Below, piece by piece: positions 1 through 8,782 of a stretch of 33,111 nucleotides of DNA. Position 1 is the stretch's first letter, and every line of letters starts with the position of its first letter. Source of the stretch: Bradyrhizobium macuxiense (GTDB taxonomy: Bacteria > Pseudomonadota > Alphaproteobacteria > Rhizobiales > Xanthobacteraceae); NCBI RefSeq assembly GCF_001542415.1, contig NZ_LNCU01000034.1, positions 6,215-39,325 of the forward strand, written 5' to 3'. Below the pieces are notes generated by a model, which was not told the DNA's origin, made no database searches, and saw nothing but the letters and a program-made list of their open reading frames with translations. Both the position numbers and the translations under genes were made by a program.

Positions 1-611
1 GTTCCGCCGGCAGCCGCCGCAGCTGCGGCCTTCTGCTCTTCGGCGTAACCGGACGGCGGCACGATGGTCACCAGCGTCGCGTCCTCACGGGTCAGCGATT
101 TCACGCCCGTGGGCAGCTTGACGTCGCTCAGATGCAGCGAGTAGCTGATCTCGAGAGCGCCGACGTCGGCCTCGATATACTGCGGGATGTTGTCGACCGA
201 GCACTCGAGATCGAGCGTGTGGGTGACAATGTTGACGGTGCCGCCGCGCTTGACGCCCGGCGAGGTTTCGCCGTTTACGATGTGCAGCGGCACGCTGACG
301 CGGATGGTGGCGCCTTCGCCGAGCCGCATGAAGTCGACATGGATCGGGAAGTCCTTCACCGGATCGAGGTGGAAGTCGCGCGGAATCACGCGGTGCTTCT
401 TACCCTCGAGATCGATGTCGAGAATGGTGGTGAGGAACCGGCCCGCGAGAATGCGCTGACGCAGTTCGCGATCCTCGACCGAGATGGCCACCGGGGGCTG
501 GTTGTTGCCGTAGATCACTCCGGGAACTCTCCCGGCGCGACGCTCTGCCCGGGCGGCCCCCTTGCCGCTCTGCGGACGTGCGGTCGCCTTCAATTCCTTG
601 ACGGTCGCCAT
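1..611 (-). CDS. rplY: 50S ribosomal protein bL25 (general stress protein Ctc), 3' end cut by window
   Basis: Component of the large ribosomal subunit that binds 5S rRNA. The minus-strand reading begins MATVKELKATARPQSGKGAA and continues with RRAGRVPGVIYG, the usual bL25 N-terminal signature, then a beta-rich region with HVDFMRLGEGATIRVSVPL and the Ctc-type C-terminal domain. The visible part is 203 codons and ends in an Ala-rich tail (EEQKAAAAAAGG) running off the left edge, so the stop codon is outside the window. The start ATG (609-611) is preceded by AAGGA about nine bases upstream. The gene is the long Ctc-type form rather than the roughly 95-residue E. coli form. A promoter-like pair and a terminator-like hairpin lie upstream (separate entries). 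Family assignment is secure from the sequence. Confidence 0.96.
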   Translation of the reverse strand, partial: MATVKELKATARPQSGKGAARAERRAGRVPGVIYGNNQPPVAISVEDRELRQRILAGRFLTTILDIDLEGKKHRVIPRDFHLDPVKDFPIHVDFMRLGEGATIRVSVPLHIVNGETSPGVKRGGTVNIVTHTLDLECSVDNIPQYIEADVGALEISYSLHLSDVKLPTGVKSLTREDATLVTIVPPSGYAEEQKAAAAAAAGG

Positions 612-630
612 AGCGTTAAGTCCTTGTATT

Positions 631-657
631 TAAAAAGTTAAAGGCCGCAGCGCGGCC
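631..657 (-). promoter_or_regulatory. Terminator-like hairpin in the rplY leader
   Basis: On the minus strand GGCCGC-GCT-GCGGCC forms a perfect 6-bp GC stem with a 3-base loop (643-657). It is followed at once by TTTAACTTTTTA (642-631). The U-rich end lies only about 20 bases before the rplY start codon and just before its AAGGA ribosome binding site. There is no room for a promoter between this structure and the gene, so it sits inside the rplY transcript and could act as an attenuator or a protein-binding site. That role is inference. Confidence 0.5.
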
Positions 658-712
658 CATGCTCAGGTCCACAGCAAGCCTCCAGGGGTGCGGGGGCCGC
701 AGACGTGGGCGG

Positions 713-741
713 CTTTTAGCCCCAAAGGGGCGAAATGACAA
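713..741 (-). promoter_or_regulatory. Candidate sigma-70-type promoter for rplY
   Basis: Minus strand: TTGTCA (741-736), a 17-bp spacer, then TAAAAG (718-713). The spacer itself holds the palindrome GCCCCTTTGGGGC (719-731). A start near 706 would give a leader of about 95 bases to the rplY ATG, containing the hairpin at 631-657. The hexamers and spacing are seen; use as a promoter is inferred. Confidence 0.4.
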
Positions 742-800
742 GGAAATGAAGGAAACTTTCTTGCGCGCCCCGACTTTGCCAGGCCGCCGCGCCTCGGCCC

Positions 801-889
801 ATCATGCCTGGGCTCGACCCGGGCATCCATCTGTAAAAGGAGCGAGCTTTGCGAAGAGGATGGATGGCCGGGTCAAGCCCTGCCATGAC
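801..889. repeat. Dispersed palindromic repeat, GTCATG type
   Basis: Two roughly 30-base arms in inverted orientation: the left reads TCATGCCTGGGCTCGACCCG and on to CATCCATC, and the right read on the other strand gives GTCATGGCAGGGCTTGACCC and on to CATCCATCC, with few mismatches. A short spacer (about 832-857) separates them. This accounts for much of the 612-904 gap between rplY and ubiK. Related arms occur at 11565-11715, 14210-14240 and 30898-30920. It carries no coding capacity and looks like a non-autonomous repeat. Confidence 0.75.
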
Positions 890-904
890 GAATGGCTGCC
901 CTTG

Positions 905-1174
905 TCAGCCCGTCGTACCCGGCGACACCCCGAGCTTGGCCTCCAGCGCGGCGATCCGGGCTTTCAGCGTCTCGTTCTCCTCGCGCGCCAGGCGGGCCAT
1001 GTCCTTGACCGCGTCGAACTCCTCGCGCTTGACCACGTCGAGGTCGCGCAGGATGCGTTCGGCCTGGTTGCGCATGACGGTATCGACCTCGCGCTTGACG
1101 CCCTGGGCGGCGCCCGCGGCGTCGTTCATCAGACGGCCGATCTCGTCGAAAAACCGGTTGCTGGTCTGGGTCAT
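905..1174 (-). CDS. ubiK: Ubiquinone biosynthesis accessory factor UbiK (BMFP/YqiC family)
   Basis: 89 residues. UbiK assists aerobic ubiquinone synthesis by scaffolding Ubi enzymes and binding lipid. The N-terminal half (MTQTSNRFFDEIGRLMNDAAGAAQGVKREVD) is amphipathic. Residues about 52-80 (VKREEFDAVKDMARLAREEN...LKARIAALEAKL) form the C-terminal trimeric coiled coil typical of the family, including the conserved REEFDAVK segment. Length matches the family (80-100 aa). The gene diverges from the downstream hydrolase; the gap between them is short (about 180 bases). Assignment is based on family resemblance read by eye. Confidence 0.9.
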   Translation of the reverse strand: MTQTSNRFFDEIGRLMNDAAGAAQGVKREVDTVMRNQAERILRDLDVVKREEFDAVKDMARLAREENETLKARIAALEAKLGVSPGTTG

Positions 1175-1354
1175 CTCACAAACTCTCCGCGTTCACTTTG
1201 CGTCGCGCGGAAGACAATGGCGATCCGCGCTGACAGGTTCAAGTCCGCAGCGAATGGCAGGCACCCCGCTGCTTGCCTTGTCATGCCAAGGTTTCCTTGC
1301 AATCGTATTGAACCCACAACAGAAATCGCAAATCACAACGCGAGCAGAAACGCC

Positions 1355-2089
1355 ATGATCGAGCACACGGTCGAGATCGAGACCAAGGACGGCAAGACCA
1401 CCACCTTCATCACCCATCCCGAGCGCGGCGGCCCGTTTCCCGTCGTGATCTTCTACATGGATGCGCCGGCGATCCGCGAGGAGCTGCGCGACATGGCGCG
1501 CCGGCTCGGCACCTCGGGCTACTACGTGATGTTGCCCAATATGTATTACCGCTCCGGCGCGATGGAGCTCGGCCCGATCAATCCCGATCCGGAATCGCCC
1601 GAACGCAAGCGCATGTTCGCGCTGATGAACTCGCTCAACATCCCGCTCGTGATGGAAGACACCAAGGGGCTGCTCGCCTACGCGGAGACGCAGAAGGCGG
1701 CGAACACAGGGATCATCGGCACCGTCGGCTACTGCATGAGCGGCCGCTATGCGGTGAACGCCGCGACGCATTTCCCCGACCGGGTCAAGGCCGCCGCCTC
1801 GGTCTACGGTACTCATCTGGCGACCGACCAGCCCGACAGCCCGCACCTCGCCGCGGCGAAGACCAAGGCCGAACTTTATTTCGCCTGCGCCGAGACCGAC
1901 ATCTACGCGCCGCAGGAGATCATCGAGCAGGTCAAGGCCGGCATGAAGGGATCGAACAGCGAGGTCGAGATCTATCCCGGCACGCATCACGGCTTTGCGT
2001 TCCCCAAGCGCCCGGTCTATGACCGCGACGCCGCCGAACGCCACTGGGAGCGGCTGCTTGCCCTGTATCGCCGCAACCTCGTGAGCTAA
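1355..2089 (+). CDS. Dienelactone hydrolase family protein
   Basis: 244 residues, alpha/beta-hydrolase fold. The nucleophile elbow is G-Y-C-M-S-G (Cys127), followed by Asp182 in ETDIYAP and His211/His212 in THHGFAFP, i.e. the Cys-Asp-His triad of the dienelactone hydrolase family. These enzymes cleave carboxymethylenebutenolide in chloroaromatic degradation, but most chromosomal members have unknown substrates. An open frame extends upstream to about 659, but that extension runs through a repeat and codes low-complexity sequence. The ATG at 1355 ([13 protein letters not shown]) begins the conserved domain. No strong ribosome binding site is visible. It ends 16 bases before lgt, so the two may share a transcript. 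Confidence 0.88.
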   Translation: MIEHTVEIETKDGKTTTFITHPERGGPFPVVIFYMDAPAIREELRDMARRLGTSGYYVMLPNMYYRSGAMELGPINPDPESPERKRMFALMNSLNIPLVMEDTKGLLAYAETQKAANTGIIGTVGYCMSGRYAVNAATHFPDRVKAAASVYGTHLATDQPDSPHLAAAKTKAELYFACAETDIYAPQEIIEQVKAGMKGSNSEVEIYPGTHHGFAFPKRPVYDRDAAERHWERLLALYRRNLVS

Positions 2090-2105
2090 GGCCTCAAGAC
2101 GCACG

Positions 2106-2948
2106 ATGCTGTTCCTGCTGATCAACTTTCCGGTCTTCAACCCCGTCGCGGTATCGCTCGGGCCCATTGTGATCCGCTGGTATGCGCTCGCCTACATCGT
2201 CGGCATCGTGCTGGGCTGGATCTACGCCCGCTCCCTGCTCAAGAAGGAACGGCTGTGGAGCGGGCCGGCGCCGATCACCCTGCCGCAGCTCGACGATTTC
2301 ATCCTCTGGGTCACCATTGGCATCATCGTCGGCGGCCGCACCGGCTACGTGCTGTTCTACAATCTGCCGTTCTTCGCCGCGCATCCGGGGGAAATCCTCG
2401 AATTGTGGAAAGGCGGCATGTCGTTCCACGGCGGCTTCCTCGGCTGCGTCGCCGCCGTGATGCTGTTTGCCCGCCGCAACAACGTCTCGATCCTGTCGCT
2501 TGGCGACATCACCACCGCGGTCGCGCCGATCGGGCTGTTCCTCGGCCGCATCGCCAATTTCATCAACAGCGAATTGTGGGGCCGCCACGCCGACCCGAGC
2601 CTGCCCTGGGCCATGATCTTCCCCAATGGCGGACCGCTGCCGCGCCATCCGAGCCAATTGTACGAAGCCGGCCTTGAGGGCATCGTGCTGTTCACGGTGC
2701 TGGCCATCATGATCCGGATGGGCGCGCTGAAGCGGCCCGGCCTGATCCTCGGTAGTTTCATCACGCTCTATGGTTTTGCCCGAATCACCGGCGAGTTTTT
2801 CAGGGAGCCCGACCCGCAGCTCGGATTCCTGTGGGGCGGACTAACCATGGGGATGCTGCTGTCGGTGCCAATGATTATTGTGGGCGCTATCATCATCGTG
2901 GCTTCCGCCCGCCGCAAGCCGAAGGCGCCGGCACCGGATGCGACTTAA
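2106..2948 (+). CDS. lgt: Prolipoprotein diacylglyceryl transferase
   Basis: 280 residues, inner-membrane enzyme that moves diacylglycerol from phosphatidylglycerol to the lipobox cysteine of prolipoproteins, the first step of lipoprotein maturation. Several hydrophobic helices are evident (about 22-42, 66-88, 110-122, 136-152, 190-206, 245-268). Family motifs are present: GGRTGYV (76-82), the conserved HGGFLG (108-113), the Lgt signature [14 protein letters not shown] (147-160) and RHPSQLYEA (180-188). Length is normal. It lies immediately upstream of midA and pgeF, probably as one operon. The lipoprotein gene at 5846 would be a substrate of this enzyme. Confidence 0.97.
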   Translation: MLFLLINFPVFNPVAVSLGPIVIRWYALAYIVGIVLGWIYARSLLKKERLWSGPAPITLPQLDDFILWVTIGIIVGGRTGYVLFYNLPFFAAHPGEILELWKGGMSFHGGFLGCVAAVMLFARRNNVSILSLGDITTAVAPIGLFLGRIANFINSELWGRHADPSLPWAMIFPNGGPLPRHPSQLYEAGLEGIVLFTVLAIMIRMGALKRPGLILGSFITLYGFARITGEFFREPDPQLGFLWGGLTMGMLLSVPMIIVGAIIIVASARRKPKAPAPDAT

Positions 2949-2957
2949 AGGACCTCT

Positions 2958-4079
2958 GTGAGCGACGTTTCCCCGCTGCTGGGCGAGATCAAGAAACTGA
3001 TCAAATCGTCCGGGCCGATGCCGGTCTGGCGCTACATGGAATTGTGCCTGATGCATCCGCATTACGGCTACTACCTGTCGCGCGATCCGCTCGGGCGCGA
3101 GGGCGATTTCACCACGTCGCCGGAAGTCAGCCAGATGTTCGGCGAGCTGCTCGGCCTGTGGAGCGCATCGGTCTGGAAGGCGATCGGCTCGCCGTCGATG
3201 CTGCGCGTGGTCGAGCTCGGGCCCGGCCGCGGCACCATGATGGCGGATGCGCTGCGCGCGCTCCGCGTGCTGCCGCCGCTCTACCAATCGCTGAGCATCC
3301 ACCTCGTCGAGGTCAACCCGGTGCTGCGGGAGAAACAGCGCGCGACACTGTCCGGCGTGCGCAACATCACCTGGCACGAGAGCATCGACGACGTGCCGGA
3401 AGGCCCGGCCGTGATCCTCGCCAACGAATATTTCGACGTGTTGCCGATCCACCAGATGGTCCGGCGCGAGACCGGATGGCACGAACGCACGGTCGGGATC
3501 GACGCCAATGACCGGCTGTATTTCAGCGCGGCTCCCGAGCCGACGCCGCATTTCGAGGTGCTGCTGCCGCCGCTGGTGCGTGCCGCGCCGCTCGGCGCCG
3601 TGTTCGAATGGCGGCCCGACACCGAAATGATGAAGCTCGCAACGCGCGTGCGCGACCAGGACGGCGCCGCGCTGATCATCGACTACGGCCATCTGCGCAG
3701 CGACGCCGGCGACACCTTCCAGGCGATCGCGCGCCACAGCTTCACCGATCCGCTGAAGAACCCGGGAGAAGCCGACGTGACCGCCCATGTCGATTTCCAG
3801 GCCCTGACGCGGGCGGCGGAGGATGTCGGCGCGCGCGTCCACGGACCGGTGACGCAGGGCGATTTCCTCAAGCGGCTCGGCGTCGAAGCCCGCGCCGCCG
3901 GGCTGATGGCGAAGGCGACACCGGAAGTCTCCGCCGACATCGCCGGCGCGCTGAGGCGCCTGACCGACTCCGGCCGCGGTGGCATGGGCTCGATGTTCAA
4001 GGCGATGGCCGTCTCCGATCCACGCATCACTTCGATCGCCGGGCTGAGCGATCTGCCTGACGAGGCCGACGAATCATGA
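2958..4079 (+). CDS. Class I SAM-dependent methyltransferase, MidA/NDUFAF7 family
   Basis: 373 residues starting at GTG, nine bases after the lgt stop. The family (DUF185) includes mitochondrial NDUFAF7/MidA, an arginine methyltransferase needed for complex I assembly; a like role in bacteria is plausible but inferred. Visible motifs: an N-terminal GPMPVWRYMELCLMHPHYGYY segment, the SAM-binding VVELGPGRGTMMADALRAL (about 87-105), ANEYFDVLPIHQM (about 154-166) and ALIIDYGH (about 236-243). The end overlaps pgeF by four bases (ATGA), indicating translational coupling. Confidence 0.9.
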   Translation: MSDVSPLLGEIKKLIKSSGPMPVWRYMELCLMHPHYGYYLSRDPLGREGDFTTSPEVSQMFGELLGLWSASVWKAIGSPSMLRVVELGPGRGTMMADALRALRVLPPLYQSLSIHLVEVNPVLREKQRATLSGVRNITWHESIDDVPEGPAVILANEYFDVLPIHQMVRRETGWHERTVGIDANDRLYFSAAPEPTPHFEVLLPPLVRAAPLGAVFEWRPDTEMMKLATRVRDQDGAALIIDYGHLRSDAGDTFQAIARHSFTDPLKNPGEADVTAHVDFQALTRAAEDVGARVHGPVTQGDFLKRLGVEARAAGLMAKATPEVSADIAGALRRLTDSGRGGMGSMFKAMAVSDPRITSIAGLSDLPDEADES

Positions 4080-4846
4080 CATTGGGATCACCGCTGCTGT
4101 CAGCCATTCCGGGCCTGCGCCACGCCTTCTTCTCGCGCGAAGGCGGCGTCTCGGAAGGCATCTATGCCAGCCTCAATGGCGGCCTCGGCTCACGCGATGA
4201 TCCCGCCAAGGTCGCCGAGAACCGGCGGCGGATGGCCGAGCAACTCGGCGTGTCGCTTGCGCATTTGATCAGCGTCCATCAGGTGCACTCACCTGACGCC
4301 GTGGTCGCCACCGGCCCCTGGGACGGCAGCGCGCGCCCGAAGGCGGATGCGGTGGTCACCAACGTCGAAGGCGTGGCGATATCGGTCACCACCGCCGACT
4401 GCGGGCCGATCCTGCTGGTCGATCCCAACGCCCGGGTGATCGGCGCGGCGCATGCCGGCTGGAAGGGCGCACTGACCGGCGTGCTGGAATCGGCCATCGA
4501 TGCGATGGAGAAGCTTGGCGCCGAGCGCGGCGGCATCGTCGCCGCGATCGGCCCGCTGATCCGACAGGAGTCCTACGAGGTCGGCCAAGAATTCGTCGAA
4601 CGCTTCATCGAGGCCGACGCCGAGAACGGCGTGTTCTTCATTCCCGGCGAACGCGATGGTCATGCGATGTTCGATCTCGCCGGCTTCATCCGGATGCGGC
4701 TGGAAAATGCCGGCGTGCTGATGATCGACGATCTCGGCATCGACACCTATGCCGATGAGCGCTGCTTCAGCTACCGTCGCTCGGTGCACCGCAAGGAGGC
4801 CGATTACGGCCGGCTCGTTCATGCCATCGCGCTGGCACCCGAATGA
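4076..4846 (+). CDS. pgeF: Peptidoglycan editing factor PgeF (YfiH/DUF152, multicopper polyphenol oxidase-like fold)
   Basis: 256 residues. PgeF proteins hydrolyse mis-incorporated UDP-MurNAc-L-Ser precursors in enterobacteria; family members also show purine nucleoside activity. Zinc-site motifs are visible: VHQVHSPD with its histidines (about 64-71), TTADCGPILLVD (about 104-116) and AAHAGWKGALTGVLE (about 124-138), giving the His-Cys-His set of the family. The tail has DERCFSYRRS. The ATG overlaps the midA stop, so the two are co-translated. Substrate in this organism is not shown by the sequence. Confidence 0.93.
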   Translation: MTLGSPLLSAIPGLRHAFFSREGGVSEGIYASLNGGLGSRDDPAKVAENRRRMAEQLGVSLAHLISVHQVHSPDAVVATGPWDGSARPKADAVVTNVEGVAISVTTADCGPILLVDPNARVIGAAHAGWKGALTGVLESAIDAMEKLGAERGGIVAAIGPLIRQESYEVGQEFVERFIEADAENGVFFIPGERDGHAMFDLAGFIRMRLENAGVLMIDDLGIDTYADERCFSYRRSVHRKEADYGRLVHAIALAPE

Positions 4847-4925
4847 ATAGAGGGGACCACGCAACAATTCGATCTCGCCGGTTTCGACATTCGGGCAGCA
4901 CCGTCAACTTCTGCAGGACGTGACA

Positions 4926-5570
4926 ATGGTCGAACAGCCCCCTCCTCTCGATCCGAAGGTGATCCCGCCGGAGATCGACCGCTGGAACTGGGGCGCGTTT
5001 CTGCTGAGCTGGATATGGGGTGTCGGAAACAACACCTTCATTGCGTTACTGACCCTGATCCCGTTCTTCGGCCTGGTCATGCCTTTCGTGCTTGGCGCCA
5101 GGGGAAGCCGCTGGGCCTGGCGCAACGGACGATGGGACAGCGTCGAGCACTTCAAGCGGGTGCAGCGCCTGTGGGCGATCTGGGGCGCCGTGATCTGGCT
5201 TGGCGCACTCGTGCTGCTCGGCGGCGTCTTTGGCGGCACTTACTATCTGCTCAAGACGTCCGAGGCCTATCAGCTCGGCGCATCCAGGCTGCAGGCGAGC
5301 ACCGCAGCGGCCGACGTCCTTGGCCGGCCGATCTCGACCGGCTTTCCATCGGGCACGATCTCGATCGACGGCAAAGGCGGGCGTGCGACCCTGGCCTTTT
5401 CGGCGACCGGCACCAAGGCGACGGCACAGATTTTCCTGCGGGCGATCAAGAAGGACGGCGTGTGGTCTCTGACGCAGCTCACGCTCAAGGTCGACGGAAG
5501 CGACGGCGTGATCGATCTCCTGAACCAATCGAAGGTCGAACTCCCAGACGCTCGACGGCGGGTCAGCTAG
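4926..5570 (+). CDS. Putative membrane protein, cytochrome c oxidase assembly factor Coa1-like
   Basis: 214 residues from ATG 4926, which has AGGA at 4915-4918. A GTG two codons earlier is also possible but too close to that site. The N-terminal third holds a Trp-rich segment (WNWGAFLLSWIWGV) and two or three hydrophobic helices (about 20-58 and 82-108). The rest (about 115-200) is a soluble domain resembling the Coa1/Tim21 fold: EAYQLGASRLQAS, then LGRPISTGFPSG, then strands ending in GVWSLTQLTLKVDG. Coa1 family proteins assist cytochrome oxidase assembly in mitochondria; the bacterial role is unproven. The assignment is moderate. Confidence 0.6.
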   Translation: MVEQPPPLDPKVIPPEIDRWNWGAFLLSWIWGVGNNTFIALLTLIPFFGLVMPFVLGARGSRWAWRNGRWDSVEHFKRVQRLWAIWGAVIWLGALVLLGGVFGGTYYLLKTSEAYQLGASRLQASTAAADVLGRPISTGFPSGTISIDGKGGRATLAFSATGTKATAQIFLRAIKKDGVWSLTQLTLKVDGSDGVIDLLNQSKVELPDARRRVS

Positions 5571-5812
5571 ATCGTTGACGGGCCGTGCGGCCTGCCGACA
5601 TCGGCGTTGATGGCTAGGCATCTTCGCCCGCCAGCACGACGCCGCCAGACCCGGCCACTTCTTTGCAGCAACCGGCTTGACTCTCCACCTGCTGGAGACC
5701 GGACAAGCAACGCACGACATAACGCACCTACGGACCAGTCAAGGAATTTGATCCCATCCCTCGGAGTGCTCAACCGTCGGCCGGTTAAGCGCTGTGGCCA
5801 TCCTGCCCTAGA

Positions 5813-5830
5813 CGTTAAGCTGTTTTAACG
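5813..5830. promoter_or_regulatory. Small inverted repeat before the lipoprotein gene
   Basis: CGTTAA-6 bases-TTAACG is a perfect 6-bp inverted repeat 15 bases before the ATG at 5846. The two TTAA cores are six bases apart, not the seven expected of a CtrA site. It may be an operator or a chance palindrome. The rest of the 5571-5845 gap shows nothing recognisable. Confidence 0.25.
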
Positions 5831-5845
5831 ATATCGCAGGACGCA

Positions 5846-6463
5846 ATGAGGGAAGCGTCAAAAAGCCAGTTTCAAGCTGGGACAGTCGTGCGTGCCGCGA
5901 TCGCTGCCACGTGGCTTGCGGTCGCCTGCGCGCTTGGCGGCTGCGCCAACGGCGGCAGCGCGGCCGACGCCTATGCGATGGCCAACACGGGCAGCGGCGC
6001 AACTGTCGCGTTCGAATCGATCGACGGCCCGCCACCTCAAGTGTTCGATCGCATGGTGAGCGTGCTCGACAGCGAGTCCAAGCTCCGCAGCCTCTCGATC
6101 GTGTCGCGTGAAGGCACCGCGGCCTACCGCGTGCGCAGCTACCTGTCGGCGCAGGTGGTGCGCGGCCGCACCATGATCGCGTGGGTCTGGGACGTCTACG
6201 ACAGCAACCAGCAGCGCGCGCTCCGGCTCTCCGGCGAGGAGCCCGCCGGCAAGGCCGGCCGCGACGCCTGGGCGGCGGCCGACGACCTGGTGCTGCGCAA
6301 GATTGCCCAGGCCGGCCTGAGCGGCCTGTCCAGCATGATCAATGGCGGTCCGGCGGACAGCCCCGCGCCGGCGTCTGCCCCCGAGCTTCGCGGGCCCGCC
6401 GTCGCGAGCGCTCCGGCGCCCGCTGCGGCCGAGACCGTGGCGCTCGGATATTCCGCTAACTAA
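5846..6463 (+). CDS. Putative lipoprotein, function unknown
   Basis: 205 residues. A basic N-terminus and hydrophobic stretch (about 15-33) end in the lipobox L-G-G-C, so the mature protein should be lipidated by Lgt at Cys34 or nearby. The body (about 60-160) has no catalytic motif I know: FDRMVSVLDSES, a Ser/Arg-rich beta segment, and AWVWDVYDSNQQRALRLSGEE. The C-terminus is Ala/Pro-rich. The ATG is preceded by AGGA about seven bases upstream. It lies before prs in the same direction, separated by about 170 bases. I recognise it only as a conserved hypothetical of this lineage. Confidence 0.75.
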   Translation: MREASKSQFQAGTVVRAAIAATWLAVACALGGCANGGSAADAYAMANTGSGATVAFESIDGPPPQVFDRMVSVLDSESKLRSLSIVSREGTAAYRVRSYLSAQVVRGRTMIAWVWDVYDSNQQRALRLSGEEPAGKAGRDAWAAADDLVLRKIAQAGLSGLSSMINGGPADSPAPASAPELRGPAVASAPAPAAAETVALGYSAN

Positions 6464-6466
6464 GAC

Positions 6467-6484
6467 CCCGGGATATTCCGGGGA
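6467..6484 (+). terminator. Weak hairpin after the lipoprotein gene
   Basis: CCCCGG-GATATT-CCGGGG is a perfect 6-bp stem three bases after the stop codon. A T run (ATTTTTGG) follows only about eight bases later, so it is a poor match to a Rho-independent terminator. It could instead protect the 3' end of the mRNA. Confidence 0.35.
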
Positions 6485-6633
6485 AGGGCCATTTTTGGAC
6501 CGGGAAAACCGGGCTAATGGGTTGCCAGCCAAGGCGCCTGCCTGATATTCCCTCGCCCACCGAAAACCCGCCGGTTCTATAGGGACTTGAGATGCTGAAC
6601 GTCGTATCCAGCAAGGCGCGGGGGGAAGCATCG

Positions 6634-7587
<954 letters not shown>

Positions 7588-7600
7588 TCCAATTTCCGCT

Positions 7601-7723
7601 GTCGTCCCTGCGAACGCAGGGACCCAAAACCACAGGATTGCGTTGTTGAAGCGAGCCGTGGCCCCAGCGTTGCGCAGCATTTGGCGGTCGTGGTTATGGG
7701 TCCCGGCTCAAGGCCCGGACGAC
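7601..7723. repeat. Palindromic dispersed repeat, GTCGTCC type, copy 1
   Basis: Bounded by GTCGTCC (7601-7607) and GGACGAC (7717-7723). The left half is a hairpin (GTCCCTGCGAACGCAGGGAC). The right half pairs GGTCCCGG with an imperfect CCCGG arm. AACCAC (7628-7633) and GTGGTT (7690-7695) form a second inner pair. It fills the gap between the convergent prs and SDR genes. A close relative lies at 10568-10705. I recall very similar elements scattered through Bradyrhizobium genomes. Confidence 0.75.
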
Positions 7724-7749
7724 ATTGAATTTGAGGCGGTCCCGCCTCG

Positions 7750-8556
7750 TCAAAACCCCGGCCTCGGCACGTGGCTCATCAGCGTCCGGGCGTAGCCGCC
7801 GTCGACGATGATCTCCTCCCCGTTCACATAGGACGACCGGTCGCTCGCCAGGAACAGGATCGCATCCGCCATGTCCTGCGGCGCGCCGATCCGGCGCATC
7901 GGCACCACGGCGGTGCGGCGCTCGGTGACGCCGGGCGTGTCGTAGAAGGCCTGGCTCATCGGCGTGACCACGAGACCCGGGCTGACGACATTGCTGCGGA
8001 TGCCGTGCGGCCCCCATTCGGCGGCGAGCTGCTGCGACAACATCACGACCGCGGCCTTGCTGACACTGTAGGCGCCGCTCTGCCCCTGCGCATTGCTCGC
8101 CGCGATCGAGGCGACGTGGACGAGACTGCCGTGGCCGAGCCTTCGCATCTGCCCGCCGAAGGCCTGCGCGCAGATGAAATAACCGGTCAGATTGACCGCA
8201 AGCACCGAGTTCCACTCCGCCAACGGCAGCGTATCGAGCCCGCCGGGGCGCAGCACCGCCGCGGTGTTGACGAGAATGGCGCAGGGACCGAGCACGCGCT
8301 CGACCGTTTCGGCAGCCGATGCGACGCTCTCCGCGCTCATGGTGTCGCAGCTTGCGACGAGGTGACCGTCGCCGAACTCGCGCAGCTTTGCCTTGGTCTC
8401 TTCAAGCCCGCGCTCGTCGCGATCGAGCGCCGCGACCTTGACGCCTGCACGCGCAAGACTGACCGCCGTGGCACGGCCGATGCCGCCGCCTCCGCCGGTG
8501 ACCACGGCAACGCGGCCCGACAGGCCGAGCCAGTCGGAAGATTGGTGTTCAGTCAT
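7750..8556 (-). CDS. SDR family NAD(P)-dependent oxidoreductase
   Basis: 268 residues, classical short-chain dehydrogenase/reductase. The nucleotide loop is TGGGGGIG (20-27), with a D at the end of the second strand (ALDRDERG), which favours NAD(H). NTAA (97-100) replaces the usual NNAG/NNAA. The catalytic residues are Ser150, Tyr163 and Lys167 in the YSVSK motif. The C-terminal part has SPGLVVTPM and the usual FLASDRSSYVNGEEIIVDGG. Substrate is unknown; the type resembles FabG-like and sugar or steroid dehydrogenases. The ATG follows a good GGGAGG site. It converges on prs across a repeat. Confidence 0.9.
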   Translation of the reverse strand: MTEHQSSDWLGLSGRVAVVTGGGGGIGRATAVSLARAGVKVAALDRDERGLEETKAKLREFGDGHLVASCDTMSAESVASAAETVERVLGPCAILVNTAAVLRPGGLDTLPLAEWNSVLAVNLTGYFICAQAFGGQMRRLGHGSLVHVASIAASNAQGQSGAYSVSKAAVVMLSQQLAAEWGPHGIRSNVVSPGLVVTPMSQAFYDTPGVTERRTAVVPMRRIGAPQDMADAILFLASDRSSYVNGEEIIVDGGYARTLMSHVPRPGF

Positions 8557-8577
8557 GGGCGCCTCCCGCGCATTTTT

Positions 8578-8600
8578 GGTTTATGCCCGGAAGCATAACC
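8578..8600. promoter_or_regulatory. Imperfect palindrome upstream of the SDR gene
   Basis: GGTTTATGC-6 bases-GCATAACC lies about 22 bases before the SDR start codon on the minus strand. One base is unpaired between the arms. The position suits a repressor operator, but no regulator gene lies beside it. Weak support. Confidence 0.25.
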
Positions 8601-8677
8601 GAACGCGCGGCAGACGTGCGCGATCCCGGCACGCATGCCGGAATCGCGTTTACGTCTAGGCTGACGCAGCCCTGGTT

Positions 8678-8779
8678 CTAAAGCGCGATGAGATTGGGTT
8701 GAATCGTCATCGCGCTTTAGCTCCTTGTTTGAGCATGATCTTTTCGGAAAACCGCTTCACACTTTTCCGGATCATGCTC
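8678..8779. repeat. Double-hairpin dispersed repeat, copy 1
   Basis: Two tandem stem-loops. The first has 14-base perfect arms, CTAAAGCGCGATGA (8678-8691) and TCATCGCGCTTTAG (8707-8720). The second has GAGCATGATC (8731-8740) and GATCATGCTC (8770-8779), with inner GGAAAA/TTTTCC arms. It lies directly after the ribH stop codon on the minus strand, where it could end or stabilise the transcript. A second full copy is at 16958-17060, and a half copy starts near 30667. Confidence 0.88.
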
Positions 8780-8782
8780 TGG

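Noticed and set aside
801..889. Possible CRISPR or integron-like array from repeated arms
   Set aside because: Arms are inverted, imperfect and not regularly spaced; no cas genes or integrase in the window.
659..1354. N-terminal extension of the dienelactone hydrolase frame
   Set aside because: It runs through a palindromic repeat and antisense ubiK and lacks homology; the conserved domain starts at ATG 1355.
5607..5828. Small open frame in the gap before the lipoprotein gene
   Set aside because: Arg/Pro-rich random-looking translation, no ribosome binding site, and no family resemblance.
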